A stretch of DNA of 64,000 bases from Bifidobacterium felsineum (GCF_002802915.1 NZ_PEBJ01000001.1:682001-746000); one strand, 5' to 3'; shown: positions 16,901 to 25,597, counted from the stretch's first letter. Numbers and translations are program-made. Notes: generated by a model not told the origin, from the sequence alone.

Positions 16901-17869
16901 ATGGTCAATCTTCGTGCGCATACCACCCGACTCGGTGTGCTCGATATCGGTTCGAATACCATTCATATGCTGATTGTGGATGCGGCACCGGGCGCACGCC
17001 CTGATCCGGAAGCCAGCACCAAGTCCACCGTGCGCTTGATGAAGTACCTCAAGGAAGATGGGTCGATCAAGAAGGCCGGCGTCGAAGCGATTCTCGAAGC
17101 GGTGTCCGATTGCATGAAGCTTGCTGAGGAATATGACATCACCCAGCTACTGGTCATGGCTACGTCCGCGTTGCGTGAGGCGCCTAACGGCAACAAGGTG
17201 ATTCACAAGATCGAGGAAATGATAGGTCAGGGCGTGACCGTGCTGTCCGGCACTGATGAGGCTCGACTGACCTTCCTGGCCGCACGTCGTTGGTATGGCT
17301 GGGATGCGGGCCGTCTGCTGGTGCTGGATATCGGCGGCGGTTCCCTGGAAGTGGCCATGGGCTCCGATGAGGAGCCGACTGTGGCGCTGTCCGTGCCGGC
17401 TGGCGCAGGACGCGTGACCACCGAATTCCTGCCTTCTGGCATGGCGACTCCGGATGAGTTGGAGGACGTGCGCAAGAACGTGCGTAAGATTCTTGAACCG
17501 ATGGTCAAGGTGTTCCCGCAGTCCAAGCATCCGAACCATGCAGTGGGCACTTCGAAGACCTTCCGCTCGCTTGCCCGCCTATGCGGTGCCGTGGTGCGCC
17601 AGCCGGGTCGCGAGGATACGTCGATTATGACGCGTGAACAGTTGGAGGATTGGATTCCTCGTCTGGCTGCGATCGCACCGGAGCAGCGTGTGGCGTTGCC
17701 GGGCATCACGCCGGAGCGCACGATGCAGATCGTGGGTGGTGCCGTGGTGGCCGACGAGATCATGAAAGCGCTCAACATTCAGGAAGTTGAGATTTGCCCG
17801 TGGGCATTGCGTGAAGGTGCCATTCTGCGCTGGCTCGACCAGTTCGGTCGCACTCGTCTCGGTTTCTAA
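16901..17869 (+). CDS. Ppx/GppA-type exopolyphosphatase/guanosine pentaphosphatase
   Basis: 322 residues from ATG 16901. It has the ASKHA ATPase-like Ppx/GppA fold: RLGVLDIGSNTIHMLIVDA (phosphate 1), a TSALREAPNG segment, LVLDIGGGSLEVAMG (phosphate 2) and a C-terminal AVVADEIMKAL helix. The length matches the short actinobacterial Ppx forms that lack a C-terminal HD domain. It would hydrolyse polyphosphate or pppGpp terminal phosphate. Upstream in-frame starts exist (GTG 16880, ATG 16886); the latter overlaps a possible zinc-ribbon ORF. The stop overlaps the stop of the convergent next gene by 3 nt. Confidence 0.85.
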   Translation: MVNLRAHTTRLGVLDIGSNTIHMLIVDAAPGARPDPEASTKSTVRLMKYLKEDGSIKKAGVEAILEAVSDCMKLAEEYDITQLLVMATSALREAPNGNKVIHKIEEMIGQGVTVLSGTDEARLTFLAARRWYGWDAGRLLVLDIGGGSLEVAMGSDEEPTVALSVPAGAGRVTTEFLPSGMATPDELEDVRKNVRKILEPMVKVFPQSKHPNHAVGTSKTFRSLARLCGAVVRQPGREDTSIMTREQLEDWIPRLAAIAPEQRVALPGITPERTMQIVGGAVVADEIMKALNIQEVEICPWALREGAILRWLDQFGRTRLGF

Positions 17870-18987
17870 GACTGCATCACATCCACAGTAACCAGCAGTG
17901 CCGCATGGTCTGACCCGGCGATTTTCACCACCTTGCACTGGCCGGCCGTCATGCCTTGATCGACTACTACATGGTCGATGCCGGCGAACATCGGCAGTCC
18001 CGGTCGGTTTGTCGGCCAGGAGAACGTGAATCCATGCCCGGAGATTCGTGCGGCATCATAGAATCTGGTGCCAAGGAATTCGCGGAATGGCGCATGGTCG
18101 TAGGTGGCGTTGAAGTCACCCATGAAAATGTACCGGTTGTCGGTGTGTGATTGCATGAGGCCGAGCTCGTCCAGTGAACGTTTCCACTGCCGCCAGTAGC
18201 CGGGCACGGGCGCAGTGGTGTGCACGGAGACGAATCGAATCGAGTTTCCGCCCATATCCACCGTGCCGGCCGGCATGAAGGAAGCGCTGGAATTCACTTC
18301 GTCATCCACCGGCTGGGCGAGCGGCGTGGCGGACCATAGGCCATTGCCGTATACGCCATCGGAAGATGAGATATTCGAATACGGCAGATAGCGTTCGATG
18401 CCGGCGTCCTTGAGTTTTTTGACGAATCCGTCGGTGGTCTCCTGCAGTGCGAGCACTTCGACGCGCTGATCGCGCACGGTTTCGACGATGGATTGCGCGT
18501 CGGCTTGGCCTTTGTAAACGTTGAAGGTCATGACTCTGGCGAAAGCGTCCGAGGTGTTTGCCTCGTTGTATGCCACCGCATTGTGCGCTGCTTGGGGGAG
18601 CGGCGTGGTCGAGTAGAAGAACGGGTACTGCCAATAGCCGTTGAGGGCCACTGCGGCAATGGCAATCAACGCGGCCAGTATTTTGCGCGACACAATGGCC
18701 AGCAGCAGTGCGATCAATCCCAACAGCATGAACCATGGGGTTGCGGATATCAGGATGGGAACATATGGCAGTTCCTGCAAATCGGCCGGAAGGGCTCGGG
18801 CTGCCGTGGCGAACAGCGTCAGAAGAGCGAATACGCAGGCGAGGAATCCGAGGAAACGATGCTTCTTATGCGGCTTGAGCTGTTCTTTGGTATAGGGCTT
18901 CGCTGATGGGCGCGACTTTGCGGCAGCCGCCGTGCGCTTGCCGCGGTACGCGTTGCGTTTGTTGGCGGATGTCGCTCGTGCCATCAT
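17866..18987 (-). CDS. Membrane-anchored endonuclease/exonuclease/phosphatase-fold protein
   Basis: 373 residues. The N-terminal 45 residues are basic and alanine-rich. Three transmembrane helices follow (FLGFLACVFALLTLFATAARA, PWFMLLGLIALLLAIVS, ILAALIAIAAVALNGYW). The rest is an EEP domain: RVMTFNVYKGQ (catalytic Asn), VLALQETTDGF (metal Glu), FMGDFNATYDH (Asp/Asn) and AGSDHAALLVTV (His). The topology places the catalytic domain outside, as in secreted sphingomyelinase/nuclease-like proteins; the substrate is unknown. ATG at 18987 (or the next one at 18984) has GGAAGG upstream; the frame opens further to 19092 without support. Confidence 0.82.
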   Translation of the reverse strand: MMARATSANKRNAYRGKRTAAAAKSRPSAKPYTKEQLKPHKKHRFLGFLACVFALLTLFATAARALPADLQELPYVPILISATPWFMLLGLIALLLAIVSRKILAALIAIAAVALNGYWQYPFFYSTTPLPQAAHNAVAYNEANTSDAFARVMTFNVYKGQADAQSIVETVRDQRVEVLALQETTDGFVKKLKDAGIERYLPYSNISSSDGVYGNGLWSATPLAQPVDDEVNSSASFMPAGTVDMGGNSIRFVSVHTTAPVPGYWRQWKRSLDELGLMQSHTDNRYIFMGDFNATYDHAPFREFLGTRFYDAARISGHGFTFSWPTNRPGLPMFAGIDHVVVDQGMTAGQCKVVKIAGSDHAALLVTVDVMQS

Positions 18988-19145
18988 GCCCTTCCTTTGA
19001 ACGAATATCTGCGAGTTGCCACTGTAGCGGTCGCATCTGTGCGGTTTGGTGAATTCGGGGAATATCGGTTCTGGTTCGCACCAAACCGGCACGATTTGTA
19101 CGAATTGCCGGCTGGGCTTAAGTCCGTGTACAATGAAACGTCGTT

Positions 19146-19218
19146 GCCCGAGTAGCTCAGTGGATAGAGCACCGCTCTCCTAAAGCGGGTGTCGTCGGTT
19201 CGAATCCGATCTCGGGCA
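19146..19218 (+). tRNA. tRNA-Arg (anticodon CCU)
   Basis: A 73-nt cloverleaf: acceptor GCCCGAG pairs with CTCGGGC at 19211-19217 and A is the discriminator. The D stem is GCTC/GAGC, the anticodon stem CCGCT/AGCGG with loop CTCCTAA (anticodon CCT), and the T arm GTCGG-TTCGAAT-CCGAT. It reads AGG codons. CCA is not encoded. Confidence 0.97.
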
Positions 19219-19269
19219 CTTCGTTTGCCAATATGCGAAATCATGGCCGGTTGACTGGAATGTGAAGGC

Positions 19270-19275
19270 TAACAT
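19270..19275 (+). promoter_or_regulatory. Candidate -10 of a leaderless promoter for the second GNAT gene
   Basis: TAACAT, 8 nt, then ATG at 19284; no Shine-Dalgarno. Confidence 0.42.
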
Positions 19276-19283
19276 AAGCGGCC

Positions 19284-19688
19284 ATGGCTATTGAATACAC
19301 CGAAGAAAAGCGTTTTACCCAAGATCAAGTTCAGGCTTTGTTCCGCTCGGTTGGTTGGGAGTCGGCGAATTATCCTGAGCGACTGTTCAAGGCACTGCAG
19401 CATTCCGATACGGTGATCAGCGCATGGGATGGCGATCATCTGGCCGGATTGGTTCGTGTGCTGGATGATACCGAGATGGTGGCGTATATGCATTGGGTGC
19501 TGGTCGACCCCGCCTATCACGGCCATGGCATCGGCGGCCATCTGGTTGAGTTGGTCAAGGCCAAGTATCACGATTACCTATTCCTTGAAGTGATGCCTGA
19601 GGAAAGCAAGAACGCGCCGTTCTACCAGAAGCACGGATTCCATCTGATGGAAGATGGTCGTGCCATGCAGATTGTGAATCGCGGCTGA
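19284..19688 (+). CDS. GNAT family N-acetyltransferase, short form
   Basis: 134 residues. It looks like a compact GNAT of the PaiA/YhbS-like type: FTQDQVQALFRSVGWESANYPERL, then WDGDHLAGLVRVLDDTEMVAYMHWVLVDPAYHGHGIGGHLVELV with the acetyl-CoA loop HGHGIGGH, and APFYQKHGFHLMEDG as the final strand motif. The acceptor substrate is unknown. The start is leaderless-type. The gene directly follows tRNA-Arg and ends before a 14-bp inverted repeat. Confidence 0.85.
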   Translation: MAIEYTEEKRFTQDQVQALFRSVGWESANYPERLFKALQHSDTVISAWDGDHLAGLVRVLDDTEMVAYMHWVLVDPAYHGHGIGGHLVELVKAKYHDYLFLEVMPEESKNAPFYQKHGFHLMEDGRAMQIVNRG

Positions 19689-19715
19689 GCGGTATGGTGC
19701 GGCATTATCCACGGT

Positions 19716-19784
19716 TTTCCAGCAAATAGGCTGATTTGTTCACCATATGAAACAGTGTTCAAAAAATGAACTATTTGCTGGAAA
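19716..19784. repeat. Stem-loop with perfect 14-bp arms between GNAT and deoxyribosyltransferase genes
   Basis: TTTCCAGCAAATAG at 19716-19729 and its exact complement at 19771-19784 enclose 41 nt. It could be a 3' end of the GNAT mRNA or an operator just upstream of the next promoter. Confidence 0.5.
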
Positions 19785-19800
19785 GCGAGTGGTGCTGCGC

Positions 19801-19806
19801 TATGAC
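19801..19806 (+). promoter_or_regulatory. Candidate -10 of a leaderless promoter for the deoxyribosyltransferase-like gene
   Basis: TATGAC(T), 8 nt, then ATG at 19815; no Shine-Dalgarno. Confidence 0.35.
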
Positions 19807-19814
19807 TGTGAACC

Positions 19815-20240
19815 ATGAGCGAAAAGGAATATGACTTTTACGTGGCTGGCCCGTTCTTCGACCCTGAGCAGACCGCAAGCATGGAGCGTCTGGAAAAGGT
19901 GCTGGAAGATCACGGCAAGAAGCTGTTCAAGCCACGATTCGTCAGCCAGATCGAAGAAGTCGGTCCGGAAGGCTGCTTCAACGACGATATTCATGGCATC
20001 AACTCCGCCAAAGCGGTTATCGCCAACCTCATGGACGAGGATGCGGGAACCATGTTCGAAATCGGTTATGCTCACGCGCTGGGTATGCCGGTCTATGGCT
20101 ATTATGAAGGCCTGACCCCGATGGATCGCGTGAATCTGATGGTGGCGCAGGCGGTAAATATGGTGTTTGCCGGTCCGGATGATGTGGCCAAATATCTGGA
20201 AACCGGAGAACATACGGAAATCGATTACATTCAATTCTGA
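19815..20240 (+). CDS. Nucleoside 2-deoxyribosyltransferase family protein
   Basis: 141 residues, the family length. It begins DFYVAGPFFDPEQTASMERLE, the usual glycine-containing loop after strand 1. Later comes ANLMDEDAGTMFEIGYAHALGMPVYGYYEG, with the conserved acidic pair and the GTxxEIGYA motif whose Glu is the catalytic nucleophile in this family. It would exchange bases on deoxynucleosides or hydrolyse nucleoside monophosphates in purine/pyrimidine salvage. A clear terminator follows. Confidence 0.82.
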   Translation: MSEKEYDFYVAGPFFDPEQTASMERLEKVLEDHGKKLFKPRFVSQIEEVGPEGCFNDDIHGINSAKAVIANLMDEDAGTMFEIGYAHALGMPVYGYYEGLTPMDRVNLMVAQAVNMVFAGPDDVAKYLETGEHTEIDYIQF

Positions 20241-20282
20241 CTTGTGCATTGCCGTGCTTCAGTGGACGGCATAGGCTTACGT

Positions 20283-20328
20283 ACTGCCTCGATTCGGGTT
20301 GAGTCCCGGATCGGGGCAGTTTACGTTT
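20283..20328 (+). terminator. Hairpin terminator after the deoxyribosyltransferase-like gene
   Basis: ACTGCCTCGATTCGGG at 20283-20298 pairs with 20305-20320 (one mismatch) around a 6-nt loop; a short T-rich stretch TTACGTTT follows. Confidence 0.65.
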
Positions 20329-20428
20329 GGCCATGCGTGTGATGTATGGAGCGTTACAGATAAAAGGTATTTGATTGCTGAGCTATTGCGCGGTTCCATG
20401 GAAGGGATTTCATGGAAAGGAACTTCTG

Positions 20429-21265
20429 ATGACTGCGCAAACCACCGATATGCAAGCCGATGAAACAGATAACGCTTATGAACCTCACCTGACTCATGCC
20501 GCCAGCGAATATCTCGCTCGCATGTTCCCCAATGATGATGTTCCTTCTCTGCCGCAAACCGATCCGGAATTCACCGAGCGATTCGATAACTTCGCGTTCG
20601 ATGAGGTGGTTAACGGTGGTGCGCCCGACGGTGAGGATCCGTTGGATGACCGGACTCGATTCATTGCGATTCTCGCCACTCTGCTGGGGTGCCAGGGCGT
20701 TGATCAATTCCGTGTAATGCTGGGCGCAGCCTTGGATATGGGCGTAACTCCTAGCGAGGCCAAGGAAATCGTGTATCAGGCGGTTGCCTATCTTGGTATC
20801 GGCCGTGTGTTTCCGTTCTTCGACGTTACCAATGAGGTGCTGACTCAACGCGGTGTCGCGTTGCCGCTCAAACCCCAGGCAACCACTGAGCCGGACTTTG
20901 CAAGCCGTGTCACTGCCGGTGAGCAAGCTCAGGTTGATATCTTCGGCAAAGGCATGAAGGGTTTCGCTACATCTGGCAATCCGGAATATCCGCAGATAAA
21001 TCGTTGGCTGGCCGCCAATTGTTTCGGTGATTACTACACGCGTGGCGGACTCGATTTGCGCGAACGTGAAATGATCACCTACTGCTACCTGGCGGCGCAG
21101 GGCGGCGTGGAGCCGCAGCTCATTGCCCATGCGAAAGCCAACATGCGTATCGGCAACGGCAAGGCGTTCCTATTGAAGGTCGCTTCGTCTGTGATGCCGT
21201 TCATTGGATACCCTCGCACGCTGAACGCCATTCGCTGCATTGAGACCGCCGCCGCCGATCAATAA
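20429..21265 (+). CDS. Carboxymuconolactone decarboxylase family protein, two tandem domains
   Basis: 278 residues. Two AhpD/CMD-like helical repeats are visible: FIAILATLLGCQGVDQFRVMLGAALDMGVTPSEAKEIVYQAVAYLGIGRV (around 70-130) and LREREMITYCYLAAQGGVEPQLIAHAKANMRIGNGKAFLLKV (around 205-250). The classic CxxC of peroxidase-type AhpD is absent, so thiol peroxidase activity is unlikely. Double-domain proteins of this kind are common in bifidobacteria and lactobacilli; the role is unknown. ATG at 20429 has GGAAAGGAA upstream. A TTCCATGGAA palindrome about 30 nt upstream of the start could be an operator. Confidence 0.8.
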   Translation: MTAQTTDMQADETDNAYEPHLTHAASEYLARMFPNDDVPSLPQTDPEFTERFDNFAFDEVVNGGAPDGEDPLDDRTRFIAILATLLGCQGVDQFRVMLGAALDMGVTPSEAKEIVYQAVAYLGIGRVFPFFDVTNEVLTQRGVALPLKPQATTEPDFASRVTAGEQAQVDIFGKGMKGFATSGNPEYPQINRWLAANCFGDYYTRGGLDLREREMITYCYLAAQGGVEPQLIAHAKANMRIGNGKAFLLKVASSVMPFIGYPRTLNAIRCIETAAADQ

Positions 21266-21289
21266 ATTCGATCTTCTCGTGGTGATGTG

Positions 21290-21335
21290 ATGGCCACATT
21301 CTTTCGACTGCTGGATGTCGAGAGGATGTGGCCAT
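21290..21335. terminator. Hairpin between the CMD gene and the acyl-CoA ligase
   Basis: ATGGCCACAT at 21290-21299 pairs with 21326-21335; inner TCGAC/GTCGA extends the stem. Only a weak T stretch follows, so it may be a weak terminator. Confidence 0.45.
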
Positions 21336-21359
21336 TTGTAACAGCCGTGGAGTTACATA

Positions 21360-23222
21360 GTGAATATGACTGAAAATATCGCTGATGTGGCACACAATGA
21401 CACCACAATCGTCAAGCAGTTCACCAACCCGGTCAAGGAGCCGATTGACAGCGACATCAATCTGTTCGATCTACTCGATCGCCGTGCTGAGCGCGACCCT
21501 CAAGGATCGATGATCGAGTACAAGGGCGAAGATGGCGCTTGGCATCCGTATAGCGCCGAAGAATTCCGCCGCATGGTCATTGATTTGGCCAAAGGTCTAA
21601 TTGGGCTCGGCGTACATAAGGGGGATTCAGTGTCTATCGTCTCCCACACTCGTTGGGAATGGACCGCACTGGATCTTGCGATTATGTCTATCGGCGCGCT
21701 CACCGTGCCGGTGTATGAGACGAATTCCGCCAGTCAGGTCAGCTGGATTTTCAATGATTCCCAAGTGACCATCGCCATTGCCGAGGATGATGGGCAGCGC
21801 GACAAGATCGAATCCGTACGCGATGAAGTGCCGACGCTACGCAATGTGTTTGTTATTGAAGCTGGTGGTCTGGATGCCATCAAGGCATATGGCGAATCAG
21901 TGACCGATGCCGAATTCTGGGAATACAAGAATGCTTCCCATGGCGATGACCTGGCCACCATCGTGTACACCTCCGGTTCCACAGGCACTCCGAAGGGCGT
22001 GGAGCTTACGCATCGCAACTTCGCGTTCCTGGTGCTCTCCGCCTTGCAATACATGCCTCGCGCTGGCGCTTGGCCGGATCGCCGACTGCTGCTCTTCCTG
22101 CCGTTGAGCCACGTGTTCGCGCGATTCATGGAATTCTTCAGCTTCGGCGGCACCATTACGCTCGCATTGAGCTCCAATATGAAGACCATGGTCAAGGATT
22201 TTGAAACCTTTGGGCCGACGCTGCTGCTTGCTGTGCCGCGTGTGTACGAGAAGGTCTACAACGCCGCTTCCCAGCGTGCCGGCACCGGTTTTGCGGGCAA
22301 GATGTTTGCCCGTGCCGCTGAGAATGCGCGCGCATGGTCCCGTGCCGAGCAGCAAGGGGAGAAGCTGCCACTTTTCGGACGCATTGCTCATGCCTTCTAC
22401 GAGCAGGTGGTGTACAAGAAGATCCGCACCATTTTCGGTCCGAATGCCGACTTCGCCATCACCGGTGGCGCTCCAATGGATTCTGAGCTCTCACACTTCT
22501 TCAACGGCATTGGCATGCCGGTGCTGGAAGGCTATGGTATGACCGAAACCTGCGGTCCGGTGTGTGTGAGCTTGCCTGAGGATAACCGCATCGGAACCAT
22601 TGGCATGCCGATGTGTGGCATCACCGCCGGTATCGCCGAGGATGGCGAACTGGTGGTCAAGGGGCCACTGGTGTGCAAGGGGTATCACAACAATCCGGAG
22701 GTCACCGCCCAGCAGATTACCGATGGTTGGCTGCATACCGGCGATTTGGGTGATATCAACGAGGATGGTTTCATCTCCATCACCGGCCGCAAGAAGGATC
22801 TGATTATCACCGCTGGTGGCAAGAATGTCTCTCCGGGCCTGTTGGAGGCTTCGGTGATGACCTCTCCGGTGGTGAACCAGTGCCTGGTGATTGGTGATAA
22901 GAAGCCGTTCGTGGCTGCTTTGGTCACGTTGGACTTCGCGGATGCGAACGCATGGCTTGAAGCGCAAGGTGCCAAGCCCGAGCCGGATTTGGCTGCGCTG
23001 GCCAAGAACGCCATTGTGCATGCCGAGGTGGAACGTGCGGTGAACGCCGCCAATGAGGGTGTATCCCGTGCCGAGTCGATTCGCAAGTTCGAGATTTTGC
23101 CGGACGAGTTCACCGAGGCCAACGGCATGCTGACCCCGAGCCTGAAGACCCGGCGTGCTCAGATTGTCAAGCACTACCGCGAACTCATCGACAATGTGAT
23201 TTACGTTCCATTGAAGAAGTAG
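21360..23222 (+). CDS. Long-chain fatty acid--CoA ligase (AMP-forming)
   Basis: 620 residues, ANL superfamily. Seen: TIVYTSGSTGTPKGVELTHRN (P-loop, around residue 200), LLLFLPLSHVFARFMEF, LEGYGMTETCGPVCVSLP, WLHTGDLGDINEDGFISITGRKKDLIITAGGKNVSP (hinge and A8 motif), and a C-terminal TPSLKTRRAQIVKHYRELI with the adenylation lysine region. It activates fatty acids to acyl-CoA via acyl-AMP at the inner membrane face. Start: GGAG lies 7 nt before GTG at 21360, and ATG at 21366 is the alternative. Confidence 0.92.
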   Translation: MNMTENIADVAHNDTTIVKQFTNPVKEPIDSDINLFDLLDRRAERDPQGSMIEYKGEDGAWHPYSAEEFRRMVIDLAKGLIGLGVHKGDSVSIVSHTRWEWTALDLAIMSIGALTVPVYETNSASQVSWIFNDSQVTIAIAEDDGQRDKIESVRDEVPTLRNVFVIEAGGLDAIKAYGESVTDAEFWEYKNASHGDDLATIVYTSGSTGTPKGVELTHRNFAFLVLSALQYMPRAGAWPDRRLLLFLPLSHVFARFMEFFSFGGTITLALSSNMKTMVKDFETFGPTLLLAVPRVYEKVYNAASQRAGTGFAGKMFARAAENARAWSRAEQQGEKLPLFGRIAHAFYEQVVYKKIRTIFGPNADFAITGGAPMDSELSHFFNGIGMPVLEGYGMTETCGPVCVSLPEDNRIGTIGMPMCGITAGIAEDGELVVKGPLVCKGYHNNPEVTAQQITDGWLHTGDLGDINEDGFISITGRKKDLIITAGGKNVSPGLLEASVMTSPVVNQCLVIGDKKPFVAALVTLDFADANAWLEAQGAKPEPDLAALAKNAIVHAEVERAVNAANEGVSRAESIRKFEILPDEFTEANGMLTPSLKTRRAQIVKHYRELIDNVIYVPLKK

Positions 23223-23281
23223 AGGGCTCCGTCGATTGACGGCTGCACCTGTGGGGTTCTTTGTGCATGCAAAGGACCCCA

Positions 23282-23331
23282 CAGATGCAGCTCCCCTCAG
23301 TCAGCTGTGCTGCCAGCTCCCCTCGCCGAGG
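23282..23331. repeat. GGCTCCCC palindromic repeat, copy 3 (rearranged)
   Basis: CTCCCCTCAGTCAGCTGTGC then TGCCAGCTCCCCTCGCCGAG. The first half matches copy 1; the hairpin half is altered and joins the 91-bp tandem repeat. Confidence 0.6.
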
Positions 23332-23346
23332 AGGACTCAGTCTAAG

Positions 23347-23543
23347 TTGGATTGGGCTGAGCCGTGTAGCGGACAGTCCGGTGGACTGCCTGTAGGCGAG
23401 GGGAGCGGCTGTGCCGCGACGGGGAACTTAGTCCAGATTGGATTGGGCTGAGCCGTGTAACGGGTAGTCCGGTGGACTGCCTGTAGGCGAGGGGAGCGGC
23501 TGTGCCGCGACGGGGAACTCAATCCAGATTGGATTGAGTTCCC
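23347..23543. repeat. Tandem repeat, 91-bp period, reaching into the end of xseB
   Basis: Units start at 23347 and 23438 with TTGGATTGGGCTGAGCCGTG; a third partial copy starts at 23529. The two full units differ at only a few positions (for example GCGGACAG versus ACGGGTAG). Each holds AGTCCGGTGGACT, a short palindrome, and GAGCGGCTGTGCCGC. The third copy lies in the 3' end of xseB. Confidence 0.85.
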
Positions 23544-23806
23544 GCGGTGGCTTCGTTGGCGGCCTGGTTAGCTTGTGCCTGGTCGAGCTTGGCGCGTACG
23601 TCATTGAGCAGGCCTTGTGCGCGCTGGGCCAGCGCTTCGCCGATTTCCCATTGACGCATTGACTGGTCGAGGTTCAATCCGCCGGTTTCCAGTGCCTGCA
23701 CAGCCTGAATGAGCTTGTCTCGAGCCTCCTCATAGGGCATCTGTGCGATGAGCTTGCGCTCCTCGTCGGTCAAGGACGAAGCCGGGGTGGTGTTCTTGTC
23801 GGTCAT
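23519..23806 (-). CDS. xseB: Exodeoxyribonuclease VII small subunit
   Basis: 95 residues, slightly longer than usual. The core MPYEEARDKLIQAVQALETGGLNLDQSMRQWEIGEALAQRAQGLLND is the XseB coiled-coil signature (ExxLxxLExIVxxLExGxLxLExSlxxyExG pattern). It partners XseA in exonuclease VII. The last residues (GTQSNLD) are encoded by the tandem repeat that follows, so the C-terminus has been set by the repeat. ATG at 23806 has AAGGAG upstream. It is the second gene of an xseA-xseB pair, 49 nt apart. Confidence 0.9.
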   Translation of the reverse strand: MTDKNTTPASSLTDEERKLIAQMPYEEARDKLIQAVQALETGGLNLDQSMRQWEIGEALAQRAQGLLNDVRAKLDQAQANQAANEATAGTQSNLD

Positions 23807-23855
23807 GCTGTTCTCCTTTTATATAAGTGTTATGTCAATAATGTGCTGGTGATGA

Positions 23856-25229
23856 TTATTCGGTTGCTGATGTGGCAGTTGCGGTGATGACGCCCTTCTT
23901 CAACGTCACGGTGAAATTGTCGCCGGCGTTGACGGTACTGGCGTCATCCACTACATGGCCGTCAGTGGATTGAACCACGGCATAGCCACGATTCAATGTG
24001 GATTGCGGGCTCAACGCCGTCAGCGAGGCGTGAGCCTTCTCAATGGTGAGCTGAGCGTCGTCCACAATGCGTCGAAGTCCGATGTCGAGCCGCTGCAACG
24101 AGTCGTCAATCAGTCGCTGATGTGGTTCCAGCATGGTGTGTGGCTGGGTGAGGCTTGGCCGGTTGGCATAACCTTCGACCAGCCGGATTTCATTTTCTAC
24201 GCGTGAGCGCATACGCAGACGTATGCGGTCGATGGCGCCTTCGATGAGCTGCGATTGCTCGAAGACGTCAGGAACAACGCGCTTGGCTGCATCGGTAGGT
24301 GTGGAGGCGCGTAGGTCGGCCACCAAATCAAGCAGTGTCCAGTCATCTTCATGCCCGATGGAGGAGATGAGCGGTGTGGTGCAGGCATAAGCCGCACGTA
24401 CCACACGTTCATCCGAGAAGCCCATCAAATCCTCGAAGGAACCACCACCGCGTGCCACGATGATGACGTCTACTTGCGGATCGGCATCAAGCTGCTGAAT
24501 GGCTTGCACCACGTCTGCTGGGCATTGCTCGCCTTGCACATGAACGTGAACGACTTTGAATGAAACGGCTGGCCAACGCAAATTCACATTGGTAATCACA
24601 TCGCCTTCGGCACGGGCTTGTGGTGCGCAGATTAGACCGATGGTCTTCGGGAACTCAGGCAGCGGCAGCTTATGATCAGCATCAAACAGACCTTCGCCTT
24701 TGAGCCTCTTACGCAATTCGTCGATCATGGCCTTGAGGCTTCCGCCTGCTCCAACGCGCAAAATAGTGTCGCCGCGCAGCGACAGTGACGTGCGCTTCAT
24801 CCACAGATTCGGTTTGCCATGAATAACCACGCGATCGCCCTGCACGAATTCGCTGGCTGCTTGGGCAAATCGGCCGAAGCCATTGACCTCCATGGCAATG
24901 TCTTCGAAGTCGTCGCGCAAGGTGATATATGCTGAACCGGCTCGACGTGTATTGATTTGCGTAATCTGTCCGGTGACCCAGGCCGAAGGCCACCGTTCCA
25001 CCGCGCCATAGAACTTTTGGCTGAGCACACTCACCGGCCATGGATTCTGTGCGGTGGTTTCAGCGGCGCGTGCCGGCAACTGGTCCGCTGGACGCGGACC
25101 GTCCGGCAGATTAATGGTGCCGTTTGTCTGCCCTGTGCCGGCAGCTTGCCTCGGGCCAAAACCGGCAGCTGCCAGTGAAGCGGCGGTAGGTGCCGCGCCT
25201 GTGTGAGAATACCCCATTGCTGTAGTCAT
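23856..25229 (-). CDS. xseA: Exodeoxyribonuclease VII large subunit
   Basis: 457 residues from ATG 25229. It has an N-terminal OB-fold (VSVLSQKFYGAVERWPSAWVTGQITQINTR) and the XseA catalytic core: IGLICAPQARAEGDVITNV, VHVQGEQCPADVVQAIQQLD, DVIIVARGGGSFEDLMGFSDE and PLISSIGHEDDWTLLDLVADLRASTPTDAA. It degrades single-stranded DNA. A 60-residue Ala/Gly/Pro-rich N-terminal extension is poorly conserved in style. ATG 25229 is preferred to GTG 25238 because TATAGT lies exactly 7 nt before it, as for other leaderless starts here. Confidence 0.92.
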   Translation of the reverse strand: MTTAMGYSHTGAAPTAASLAAAGFGPRQAAGTGQTNGTINLPDGPRPADQLPARAAETTAQNPWPVSVLSQKFYGAVERWPSAWVTGQITQINTRRAGSAYITLRDDFEDIAMEVNGFGRFAQAASEFVQGDRVVIHGKPNLWMKRTSLSLRGDTILRVGAGGSLKAMIDELRKRLKGEGLFDADHKLPLPEFPKTIGLICAPQARAEGDVITNVNLRWPAVSFKVVHVHVQGEQCPADVVQAIQQLDADPQVDVIIVARGGGSFEDLMGFSDERVVRAAYACTTPLISSIGHEDDWTLLDLVADLRASTPTDAAKRVVPDVFEQSQLIEGAIDRIRLRMRSRVENEIRLVEGYANRPSLTQPHTMLEPHQRLIDDSLQRLDIGLRRIVDDAQLTIEKAHASLTALSPQSTLNRGYAVVQSTDGHVVDDASTVNAGDNFTVTLKKGVITATATSATE

Positions 25230-25236
25230 GCTCTCC

Positions 25237-25242
25237 ACTATA
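25237..25242 (-). promoter_or_regulatory. Candidate -10 of a leaderless promoter for xseA
   Basis: TATAGT on the minus strand, 7 nt, then ATG 25229. It decides the start over GTG 25238. Confidence 0.5.
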
Positions 25243-25424
25243 AGTGCGAAAAACGAAGAGGGAAAAAATTTACCCTGCCTGAAAAGTCATGCGATACTGC
25301 AGATACGTTGTCGACGAATTTATGGAGGAATGTCAATGCGGTGGATAAGTCTGTGGATGACACGCCAGATGAAAACTGTCACGGTAATCACACACTTGTA
25401 GTTTTGGCGGAAAATAGCCGAAAA

Positions 25425-25472
25425 CCACTATAAATAGTCCAACACGCCTCTACGGGGTACTAGATATAGGGG
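25425..25472 (+). promoter_or_regulatory. Pair of NrdR-box-like sites upstream of nrdD
   Basis: CCACTATAAATAGTCC at 25425-25440 and GTACTAGATATAGGGG at 25457-25472 share ACTA-ATA-AG and are spaced 32 bp start to start, about three helical turns. Paired boxes with whole-turn spacing before nrd genes are typical of NrdR control. The rest of the 25243-25597 gap has no gene; it is a long leader with an SD (AAAGGGG) before nrdD. Confidence 0.5.
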
Positions 25473-25597
25473 TGGGGTTGCCGTATTGTTCTAGAGGTTC
25501 AAGAAAACGACACCCATGTAATTCTGCTTGGCTGGCGTAAGCGCGGCCAAAAACGAGTGTCTGTGAGTTGTGTGTTTAGAGATGAAAGGGGTGCCCG

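Noticed and set aside
23347..23543. CRISPR-like tandem repeat
   Set aside because: The 91-bp units abut with no variable spacers and there are no cas genes.
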